A stretch of 28,623 bases of DNA, taken from assembly GCA_947502965.1 (NCBI GenBank), contig CANNCG010000004.1:1-28623 (forward strand), given 5' to 3'. The notes beneath the pieces were generated by a model. It ran no database searches and had not been told where the DNA came from. It worked only from the letters and a program-made list of their open reading frames with translations. Positions 22,478 through 28,623 of the stretch are shown in pieces (position 1 is the stretch's first letter; every line of letters begins with the position of its first letter). The translations under genes were made by a program, and so were the position numbers. The stretch is from a bacterium (GTDB lineage: Bacteria; Margulisbacteria; Marinamargulisbacteria; SXXA01).

Positions 22478-25045
22478 ATGGCGGTAGTGCAGGCGACAGA
22501 TACGCCGATGTTGCGGCAGTATAGGGAGATAAAAGCACAGGCCGAAGATGCCATTTTGTTTTTTCGGTTGGGCGATTTTTATGAAATGTTTCTCACGGAT
22601 GCCGAGGTGGCATCCGGAGAGCTGGATCTCACCCTCACCGGCCGTGGCAAGGATGAAAACAGAATTCCCATGTGTGGGATTCCCTACCATGCCGCAGAGA
22701 GCTATATTCAAAAGTTGGTATCCAGAGGCTATAAAGTGGCCATCTGTGAACAAGTCGAAGAAGCCACCGGTAAAGGGCTTACACGTCGCGAGATTGTGCG
22801 TGTTGTCACCCCTGGTACCGTATTCGGACATGGGTCCCTAGACGAAAAAAGCAACAATTATCTGGTCTCCGTTTGTCTGGTGAACCCCATGAGAAATTCC
22901 GATGTGCTCGGCGCAGCAAATGAGTCGCATCTTAATTACGGGGATCCAAAGGGCGCAAGCCCTTTGAAAAACGCCGATGTGCTCGGCGCAGCCGAGCACA
23001 TGCGTTATGGGGTGAGCTTCCTCGACATCTCGACCGGCGAATACCGTATGGGTAGTTTCTCTGAAATAGACCTGCTTTCTCTTTTGGACCGTCTGGGTGC
23101 CAGAGAAATTCTTTTGGACGCGATGGTCACCCTGCCCGGCAAATGGACCATGCTCCAAAACAAGGTGGATATGCTGCGTTGGCGTGAGGCGCAGAGCCGC
23201 CTCTCAGCACATTTTGGCGAACATGTTTTTTCTGGCATGGGCCTCCAGTCTGTGGCATCGGCATTGCCTGCGGCGTGGGCCCTTTTGCATTATGTGATGA
23301 CGACCCAAAAGGCAAGCTTGCCTCATATTACCCGTTTGCGTATTTTTGGTATGCAGGACCATCTGTTCATGGACCGTGTCACTGTCCAAAATCTGGAGCT
23401 CATCCAATCGCGTACGGATGCGGGAAAAAAAGGGACCCTTTTTGGCATTCTCGATGATACCTGCACCGCGATGGGCGCCCGCAAGCTCAAACAACTCATT
23501 CAATATCCATTGGTCGATCCTGCGCGTATCGAAATGCGTCTGGATGCGGTAGACGTCCTGGTTTATGACCGACTCTCCCGTGAAGAAATTCGGGAAATAC
23601 TGGGCAATGTCTACGATTTGGAGCGCTTGGTCGGGCGTATTGTGGCCCATTATCAGCAACCCAGAGACCTGCTGTCCCTCAAACAAACCCTAACGGCATT
23701 GTCCTCATTGCCATCGGTGTTGGCCCATCTGACGGGGGAGCTCTTTCTCCGTTACCAAGGACTCTTTGCCCGTTTTGCAGCGCCGGGGAATCCTTATTAT
23801 GGTGTTATTGCGCTGATCACCGATGCCATTGTCGATCCGGCACCGGCCAATCTGAGAGACGGAGGCGTGATTCGTCCTGGATTCCATGTGGATTTGGATG
23901 CCCTGACACAGTCGTTTCAGGATATTCGCATGTGGATACAGGGCCTTGAAATCGCTGAACGGGAACGTACCGGGATCAAGTCGCTCAAAGTGGGGTATAC
24001 CCGTGTGTTTGGCTACTATATCGAAGTGCCCAATGCCCAGTTGGAAAAGGTGCCGATAGACTATATACGCAAGCAAACCCTCACCCATGCCGAACGATTC
24101 ATCACCCCCGAACTCAAAGAAAAAGAAACCCTTCTTTTGCATGGCGAAGAACAACAGCAGCAGCTAGAGGTGACGATTTATGGCCAGGTGGTGGACCATA
24201 TTGTGTCTGTGGTGTCGGACCTCCAAACCCTCGCTGCAGCGGTTGCCGAATTGGATTGTTTGCAGGCGCTGGCCACGGTTTCAACCCGTTATGGATACAC
24301 CCGTCCAACCTTTGTGAGCACGCGGGGATCCTTGAAATTATATGGCTCACGGCATCCTATTTTGGAGAGAGACCGTGAAAAACCCTTTATTCCCAATGAC
24401 ATTCTCATGGATGAAAATTCACGTTTTTTACTTATCACCGGTCCCAATATGGCGGGGAAATCCACCCTCATGCGACAGGTGGCCTTGACGGTGATCATGG
24501 CCCAAATGGGCTGTTTTGTGCCGGCAGACAAGGCGGAGTTGTATCCTGTAGACAAGCTGTTTACCCGCATTGGGGCCTTGGATAATTTGTACTTTGGACA
24601 GTCGACGTTTATGGTCGAAATGGTGGAAACGGCGGCCATTTTGAATCATGCGAGCATCGACAGTTTGATTGTCTTGGACGAAGTGGGGCGGGGAACGTCG
24701 ACCTTTGATGGGATGAGTTTGGCCTGTGCGATCTCCACCCATTTGTATTCACAGACACAGGCCAGAAGCATGTTTGCCACGCATTATCATGAATTAACCG
24801 CCTTGGAATCGCGGTTCCAGTCCTTGCGTAATTTTTCCATGCAGATCCAAGAGATGGGTGATGATATTGTCTTTACCCATCGCTTTGTCCCTGGTCCTGC
24901 GGACAAGAGCTACGGAATTCACGTGGCCAAGATGGCGGGATTGCCGGCCGGTATTATTGCGGATGCCACCGCACTGTTAAACGGGTTTGAAGCCGAAGGC
25001 GTGCATTATTTGAGAGAGAAATGGGAAACACATGCAGATCATTGA
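22478..25045 (+). CDS. mutS: DNA mismatch repair protein MutS
   Basis: MutS recognises mismatches and starts repair with MutL. The 855-residue product has the mismatch-wedging Phe34-x-Glu36 (GDFYEMF), the connector, lever and clamp domains, Walker A GPNMAGKS (655-662), Walker B LIVLDEVGRGTST and FATHYHEL. Between NNYLVSVCLV and YGVSFLDISTGE, where relatives have only a few residues, this protein has about 35-40 extra residues (about 136-176) encoded by a palindromic insertion with an internal duplication. The frame is intact and every catalytic motif is present, so it may still work; the insertion falls at the join of the mismatch-binding and connector domains. GAGGTAAGA before the ATG acts as ribosome binding site inside the end of pheT. 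Its last 14 bp overlap rfbC. Confidence 0.96.
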   Translation: MAVVQATDTPMLRQYREIKAQAEDAILFFRLGDFYEMFLTDAEVASGELDLTLTGRGKDENRIPMCGIPYHAAESYIQKLVSRGYKVAICEQVEEATGKGLTRREIVRVVTPGTVFGHGSLDEKSNNYLVSVCLVNPMRNSDVLGAANESHLNYGDPKGASPLKNADVLGAAEHMRYGVSFLDISTGEYRMGSFSEIDLLSLLDRLGAREILLDAMVTLPGKWTMLQNKVDMLRWREAQSRLSAHFGEHVFSGMGLQSVASALPAAWALLHYVMTTQKASLPHITRLRIFGMQDHLFMDRVTVQNLELIQSRTDAGKKGTLFGILDDTCTAMGARKLKQLIQYPLVDPARIEMRLDAVDVLVYDRLSREEIREILGNVYDLERLVGRIVAHYQQPRDLLSLKQTLTALSSLPSVLAHLTGELFLRYQGLFARFAAPGNPYYGVIALITDAIVDPAPANLRDGGVIRPGFHVDLDALTQSFQDIRMWIQGLEIAERERTGIKSLKVGYTRVFGYYIEVPNAQLEKVPIDYIRKQTLTHAERFITPELKEKETLLLHGEEQQQQLEVTIYGQVVDHIVSVVSDLQTLAAAVAELDCLQALATVSTRYGYTRPTFVSTRGSLKLYGSRHPILERDREKPFIPNDILMDENSRFLLITGPNMAGKSTLMRQVALTVIMAQMGCFVPADKAELYPVDKLFTRIGALDNLYFGQSTFMVEMVETAAILNHASIDSLIVLDEVGRGTSTFDGMSLACAISTHLYSQTQARSMFATHYHELTALESRFQSLRNFSMQIQEMGDDIVFTHRFVPGPADKSYGIHVAKMAGLPAGIIADATALLNGFEAEGVHYLREKWETHADH
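22885..23001 (+). repeat. In-frame palindromic element with internal duplication inside mutS
   Basis: The core matches the rlmD element: caaagggc-gcaa-gccctttg (22947-22966), a short A-run, then atgtgctcggc-gca-gccgagcacat (22977-23001), an 11-bp stem with 3-nt loop. A 19-bp sequence starting ccgatgtgctcg occurs at 22899-22917 and again at 22974-22992, exactly 75 bp (25 codons) apart, giving peptides SDVLGAA and ADVLGAA. The upstream part (22885-22943) is an imperfect palindrome with cccc...gggg ends. Borders are approximate because no uninterrupted mutS from this lineage is at hand. Confidence 0.8.
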
Positions 25046-25574
25046 GACAAAGATACCTGGCCTTGTCATTGTAGCGCCCCGCATTTTTACAGATGCCAGA
25101 GGCTATTTTTTTGAATCGTTTAGCGAAAAAGCCTTTGCCGCAGCAGGTCTCCCCACCACCTTTGTCCAAGACAATCAGAGCTGCTCTGAGCAAGGTACGC
25201 TGAGGGGACTTCATTTCCAAACGGCGCCGTATGTGCAGGGGAAGCTCGTACGTGTGTTGTCGGGGAGCATTTTTGATGTGGCGGTGGACATTCGCCCAGG
25301 GTCTGCCACCTATGGGCAGTGGGTGGGGGTGACCCTCGACGCGATCACGCACCAGATGCTCTATGTCCCAGCGGGGTTTGCCCATGGCTTTTATGTGACC
25401 AGCCCTGAGGCCGTGGTGAGCTACAAGTGTACAACGCCGTATCACCCCACAGCGGAGAGCGGCATTCGTTGGGATGACCCAGACGTGAAAGTTGCGTGGC
25501 CCTTGGTTGCCGGTGCGCCGCTGATTGTGTCCGAAAAAGACAAGCAGTGGGAAGGCTTGACCCATGTCGGATAA
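25032..25574 (+). CDS. rfbC: dTDP-4-dehydrorhamnose 3,5-epimerase
   Basis: RmlC epimerises dTDP-4-keto-6-deoxyglucose on the path to dTDP-L-rhamnose for surface polysaccharide. The 180-residue length is typical. The conserved GTLRGLHFQ supplies catalytic His61, KLVRV the substrate-binding Lys71, VPAGFAHGFYV the cupin core, and Tyr131 the likely acid. It overlaps mutS by 14 bp and the next gene by 11 bp, so its translation depends on neighbours. The rest of the rhamnose pathway (rfbA, rfbB, rfbD) is not in the window, which is unusual because these genes are often clustered. It may serve the same surface glycan as the sugar transferase at 13573-15006. Confidence 0.93.
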   Translation: MQIIETKIPGLVIVAPRIFTDARGYFFESFSEKAFAAAGLPTTFVQDNQSCSEQGTLRGLHFQTAPYVQGKLVRVLSGSIFDVAVDIRPGSATYGQWVGVTLDAITHQMLYVPAGFAHGFYVTSPEAVVSYKCTTPYHPTAESGIRWDDPDVKVAWPLVAGAPLIVSEKDKQWEGLTHVG

Positions 25575-26271
25575 TCGTATTCGTATTCAAAAACATTTGT
25601 CCTCACTGAATCTGCTGTCACGACGGGAGACGGAGGCCTATATACTCAAAGGGTGGATACAAGTCAATGGCAAAGTGGTCACCGAGTTGGGGACCAAGAT
25701 TGACCCCAATGTGGACGAAGTCACCCTCATGCCCGAAGGGCAGGAAGCCCTCAAATCGTATACGTATATTGCTTTTTTCAAGCCTGTTGGGATTGTGAGC
25801 AATTGTCCTGTGGAGGGAGAGCGTCAGATCACAGACATTTTGCCACCGGAATTCAAAGATTTGAGTACCATTGGCCGTTTGGACAAAGATTCTGAAGGCC
25901 TCATTCTACTCACCGACGACGGCCTTTTTGCCAAAGCGGCCTTGGGCAATGCCCACGAACGCGAGTATTTGGTACGGGTGAATGGCAATTTCACCCCCAG
26001 CATGGCAGAGCGACTCGAAGAAGGGGTTTATATTCTCGGTGCAGAGACCCGCCCTGTGCGCATCAAACGTCTGGATGACCAATGTTTTCTCATGGATATG
26101 ACAGAAGGCAAAAACCGCCAGATTCGGCGTATGATCCAAAAGGTCGGCCTGCACGTCGTCCGCCTCAAGCGCCTGCGGTTTGGCAACGTCCGTCTGGGCG
26201 ATTTACAAAAAGGGGAGTATCGCCCCTTGACGAAGTTCGAGAAGGCGGGGTTTTCGGTAGGGGAGGGGTAA
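25564..26271 (+). CDS. Pseudouridine synthase, RsuA/RluB/E/F family
   Basis: A 235-residue rRNA pseudouridine synthase with an N-terminal S4 RNA-binding domain (about 2-60, IRIQKHLSSLNLLSRRETEAYI) and the catalytic domain with GRLDKDSEGLILLTDDG (104-120), where Asp107 is the nucleophile. EGKNRQIRRM (motif III of this family) follows. The target uridine cannot be assigned; the compact sequence and the late 'VVRLKRLRFGNVRLGDLQKGEYRPLT' are shared by RluB, RluF and RsuA. It starts with ATG overlapping rfbC by 11 bp and ends 44 bp before the dioxygenase gene. Confidence 0.9.
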   Translation: MSDNRIRIQKHLSSLNLLSRRETEAYILKGWIQVNGKVVTELGTKIDPNVDEVTLMPEGQEALKSYTYIAFFKPVGIVSNCPVEGERQITDILPPEFKDLSTIGRLDKDSEGLILLTDDGLFAKAALGNAHEREYLVRVNGNFTPSMAERLEEGVYILGAETRPVRIKRLDDQCFLMDMTEGKNRQIRRMIQKVGLHVVRLKRLRFGNVRLGDLQKGEYRPLTKFEKAGFSVGEG

Positions 26272-26315
26272 TCGTGACCCCTAACGGAGGCCCAAGGTTC
26301 TAAAAAGAGACATCC

Positions 26316-26966
26316 ATGAATAGCGCCCCTTTTTATCATCTGATTGATCCCGAAGACTATCAGCCCTACATGCCAGCCTTATTAGACAAATTGCCCGCGC
26401 TCCAAGAGAATTGGGTGAGCTATAAAAATGAAATTCATAGGGACAGTCGTTTCGCCATTTGCCACTACAAAATTGGATATGCCGATGGCATGCCGTCCTT
26501 GCATTATGATGTGGCAAAATCGAAGGTCACCAGTCACGAAAAAAAAACAAAGACAGATCCCATACTCTTGGATGATCCGAATGTTAGGGGGGTGGTGATG
26601 CAGTTTTTGAGAGATATTTCGGATGCAAGATTGACCAAAGTGGAGTTCAAATTGATTCAGACCGATGTGTTTCCCTTTATCTTCAACCCTCACCGTGATA
26701 GTCAATTTCGTCGGCTAAAGCATATCCAATATTTGGCCACGGTATTGGTCAGTGCTTCGGGGATTGAGGGCGGTAATATGCAGCTCTTTCATTCTGAAAA
26801 TGACAAGCTAGGCCCCTTTGACTGTATTTCCGAATTGCCTGTTTTTCCGGGGGTAGGGTATATCGTCTATGAGCCGCCACACCAGGTTTTTCACGGGATG
26901 AAACCTGCTTTTAAACGAGAGGACGCAGCGCACCGAGCGGCCTTGTTGTTGCGGTTTTTTGTGTGA
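26316..26966 (+). CDS. 2-oxoglutarate-Fe(II) dioxygenase family protein
   Basis: A 216-residue protein with the iron-binding triad of a double-stranded beta-helix dioxygenase: His126-x-Asp128 (NPHRDS), then His193 (VFHGM) and an Arg near residue 207 or 213 for 2-oxoglutarate. The region IQYLATVLVSASGIEGGNMQLF between them matches the 'GGxxxxF/Y' strand typical of the 2OG-Fe dioxygenase group that includes L-isoleucine dioxygenase and BsmA-like proteins. Substrates in that group are free amino acids or unknown; none is inferred here. It has a weak ribosome binding site (AAAAAGAGA). It lies last in the pheST-mutS unit, just upstream of a compositionally foreign restriction locus. Confidence 0.72.
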   Translation: MNSAPFYHLIDPEDYQPYMPALLDKLPALQENWVSYKNEIHRDSRFAICHYKIGYADGMPSLHYDVAKSKVTSHEKKTKTDPILLDDPNVRGVVMQFLRDISDARLTKVEFKLIQTDVFPFIFNPHRDSQFRRLKHIQYLATVLVSASGIEGGNMQLFHSENDKLGPFDCISELPVFPGVGYIVYEPPHQVFHGMKPAFKREDAAHRAALLLRFFV

Positions 26967-27046
26967 GAAATCCGCTTTAAGAAATATCGCGAACCCTTTT
27001 TTGCTGCTGTGGGGAGATCTCGTCTCTGTTTTGTTTTGGGATTGGT

Positions 27047-27072
27047 CTATACCCCTTTGGAACGGGTATAGT
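27047..27072 (+). promoter_or_regulatory. Inverted repeat overlapping a possible -10 box upstream of hsdM
   Basis: ctataccc (27047-27054) and gggtatag (27064-27071) form a perfect 8-bp inverted repeat with a 9-nt centre. TATAGT (27067-27072), a good -10 match, lies in the right arm, about 40 bp before the hsdM start. No good -35 box is present at the right distance. It could be an operator for autoregulation, as many restriction-modification loci control their own expression. Confidence 0.4.
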
Positions 27073-27112
27073 GTGAATTCTGATCACTACAAATAGGGGT
27101 AAAACGAAAACC

Positions 27113-28591
27113 ATGTTCGAACAAGCCTTCAAAAACATCGACGATGTCCTCTGGAAAGATGCTGGCTGCACCAGTGAGTTGGATTACACCGAACAATCTT
27201 CATGGCTTCTGTTCCTGAAATATCTGGACACTCTTGAAGCCAACAAGGCCATTGAAGCCCAACTTGCGAGCAAGCCCTACGAACACATTCTTGCCGAGCA
27301 GTACCGCTGGGAAAGTTGGGCCGCGCCCAAAGGTAAAGACGGCAAGATCGATCACAACAAAACGCAGACGGGCGATGATCTGATCGCGTTCGTCAACGCC
27401 AAGCTCTTCCCATACCTGCAAGGCTTCAAGGCCAAGGCCACCGGCCCGAACACCATCGAATACAAGATTGGTGAAATCTTTGGCGAGATTAAGAACCGCA
27501 TCCAGAGCGGCTACAACCTGCGCGAGATCATCGACCACATCGACGAACTCCGCTTTGCCTCCCAGACCGAGAAGCACGAGCTCTCGCACCTCTACGAGGC
27601 CAAGATTAAAAACATGGGCAACGCCGGGCGCAACGGCGGCGAGTATTACACCCCGCGCCCGCTCATTCGTGCCATCGTCGCCGTCACCGCGCCCCAGCTC
27701 GGCGAGACCATCTGCGACCCCGCCGTCGGGTCGGCCGGCTTCCTCTGCGAATCCTTCGATTACCTCCGCGCCCAGAATCCCAAGCGCACCACCGCGCAGG
27801 ACCGCACCCTGCAAGAGCGCACCTTCTACGGGAAGGAAAAGAAATCGCTCGCGTATGTCATCGCGATCATGAACATGATCTTGCACGGCATCGAAGCGCC
27901 CAACATTATTCACACCAACACACTTGCTGAAAACCTTGCCGATGTGCAAGAGAAAGACCGCTTCAACATCATCGTCGCCAATCCGCCCTTCGGCGGCAAA
28001 GAGCGCAAGGAAGTGCAGCAAAACTTCCCCATCCGCACCGGCGAGACCGCGTTCCTCTTCCTCCAACACTTCATCAAGATCCTCAAGGCCGGAGGGCGCG
28101 CTGGCATCGTCATCAAGAACACCTTCCTCTCCAACACCGACAACGCCTCCGTCAGCCTGCGCCAGAAACTGCTCGAAGAATGCAACCTCCACACCGTGCT
28201 CGACTGCCCCGGCGGCACATTCATCGGCGCGGGCGTGAAGACCGTGGTGCTCTTCTTTGAGAAAGGCACGAAGACGCGCAAGGTGTGGTTTTACCAGCTC
28301 GACCCCGGCCGCAACATGGGGAAGACCAACCCGCTCAACGACGCCGACCTCGCCGATTTTCTCGCGTTGCAAAAGAACAAAGCCGACTCGCCCAAAAGCT
28401 GGAGCGTGGACGTGGAGGCCATTGATCCGAATACGTTTGATCTGTCCGTGAAGAACCCCAACGGCGGCGAGGAAATCGCGCACCGCAGCCCGCAGGAAAT
28501 CATGGACGAAATCGCCGCGCTGGACGCCGAGAGCGCGGAAGTGCTGGGCAACATCAAGGCGCTGCTGAACACCGAGATCACCCATGCCTAA
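27113..28591 (+). CDS. hsdM: Type I restriction-modification system DNA methyltransferase subunit
   Basis: A 492-residue adenine-N6 methyltransferase of the HsdM type. It has the N-terminal HsdM helical domain (FKNIDDVLWKDAG to about residue 150), SAM-binding motif GEYYTPRPLI and DPAVGSAGFL (from residue 202), and catalytic NPPF (290-293). It methylates adenine in the complex with HsdS and HsdR. Base composition differs from the rest of the window: 42 of 60 bases are G/C in 27661-27720 against 28 of 60 in 26701-26760, and third positions are mostly C/G. The first 50-60 codons are closer to the local composition. The following gene overlaps by 8 bp. hsdS and hsdR must lie beyond the window. 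Confidence 0.95.
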   Translation: MFEQAFKNIDDVLWKDAGCTSELDYTEQSSWLLFLKYLDTLEANKAIEAQLASKPYEHILAEQYRWESWAAPKGKDGKIDHNKTQTGDDLIAFVNAKLFPYLQGFKAKATGPNTIEYKIGEIFGEIKNRIQSGYNLREIIDHIDELRFASQTEKHELSHLYEAKIKNMGNAGRNGGEYYTPRPLIRAIVAVTAPQLGETICDPAVGSAGFLCESFDYLRAQNPKRTTAQDRTLQERTFYGKEKKSLAYVIAIMNMILHGIEAPNIIHTNTLAENLADVQEKDRFNIIVANPPFGGKERKEVQQNFPIRTGETAFLFLQHFIKILKAGGRAGIVIKNTFLSNTDNASVSLRQKLLEECNLHTVLDCPGGTFIGAGVKTVVLFFEKGTKTRKVWFYQLDPGRNMGKTNPLNDADLADFLALQKNKADSPKSWSVDVEAIDPNTFDLSVKNPNGGEEIAHRSPQEIMDEIAALDAESAEVLGNIKALLNTEITHA

Positions 28592-28623
28592 GAAAATCAA
28601 AGTTCTCGCCCGCGAAGTCCGCC
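28584..28623 (+). CDS. Start of the next gene of the restriction-modification locus, 3' partial
   Basis: ATG at 28584 lies inside the end of hsdM (8-bp overlap, CCATGCCTAAG) and opens a frame that runs to the window edge, MPKKIKVLAREVR. Only 13 codons are visible, so the product cannot be identified. By position an hsdS specificity subunit or another restriction-modification component is likely. Confidence 0.45.
   Translation, partial: MPKKIKVLAREVR

Noticed and set aside
27200..28600. 466-codon open frame on the minus strand opposite hsdM
   Set aside because: It is a mirror of a GC-rich coding region; its translation is a low-complexity Val/Gly/Ala/Glu sequence with no family motifs, while the plus strand encodes clear HsdM motifs.
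1..28623. tRNA, rRNA, riboswitch or CRISPR features
   Set aside because: I found no cloverleaf-like segments, rRNA sequence, conserved riboswitch cores or spacer arrays on either strand by eye; a covariance-model search was not possible.

Overview
The window (28.6 kb) is an ordinary-density bacterial chromosome segment of roughly 47-50% GC, except for its last 1.5 kb. It comes from a diderm (LPS-bearing) bacterium: lpxC, an LptC-LptA type protein, plsY/gpsA phospholipid genes and a polyprenyl-phosphate sugar transferase are all present. Lysine/DAP synthesis (dapB), lipoate synthase and an isocitrate dehydrogenase suggest a metabolically competent cell. The phylum cannot be settled from these genes alone.

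Layout. 1-867: the 3' part of an Rpn-type PD-(D/E)XK nuclease gene whose 5' end lies outside the window, ending in ten 12-bp repeats. 868-1139: non-coding, with one copy of a dispersed 31-bp repeat. 1140-3127 (minus): a Tet-type MFS transporter followed by lpxC. 3252-12312 (plus): a long run of closely packed genes, namely a CNNM/CorC-type membrane protein, dapB, an LptC-LptA fusion, a four-gene GldA/GldF/GldG/DUF4340 ABC export-like cassette joined by ATGA overlaps, and rlmD. 12313-12827: a mostly non-coding stretch with the second copy of the 31-bp repeat, a small unknown gene and a 44-bp perfect palindrome. 12827-17564 (minus): coaE, then lipA-plsY-gpsA-sugar transferase. 17835-26966 (plus): isocitrate dehydrogenase, pheS, pheT, mutS, rfbC (rmlC), a small-subfamily pseudouridine synthase and a 2OG-Fe(II) dioxygenase, most of them overlapping or nearly so. 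27113-end (plus): a GC-rich type I restriction-modification methyltransferase (hsdM) and the first codons of the next gene, apparently a horizontally acquired defence locus.

The most unusual feature is a pair of related palindromic elements lying in frame inside two unrelated housekeeping genes, rlmD and mutS. Each has an 8-bp stem with identical arms (caaagggc/gccctttg), an A-rich spacer, and a second 11-bp stem with a CGGC-GNA-GCCG core. The two genes read the shared DNA in different frames, so the element looks selected as DNA or RNA rather than as a peptide. The mutS copy also carries a 75-bp-period duplication. This resembles Rickettsia palindromic elements in behaviour but is not an obvious copy of one. 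Secondary points of interest are the Gld-type transporter where lptB would be expected, three homopolymer runs of 10-11 nt in adjacent genes, and several hairpins or inverted repeats at gene ends and in divergent intergenic regions.
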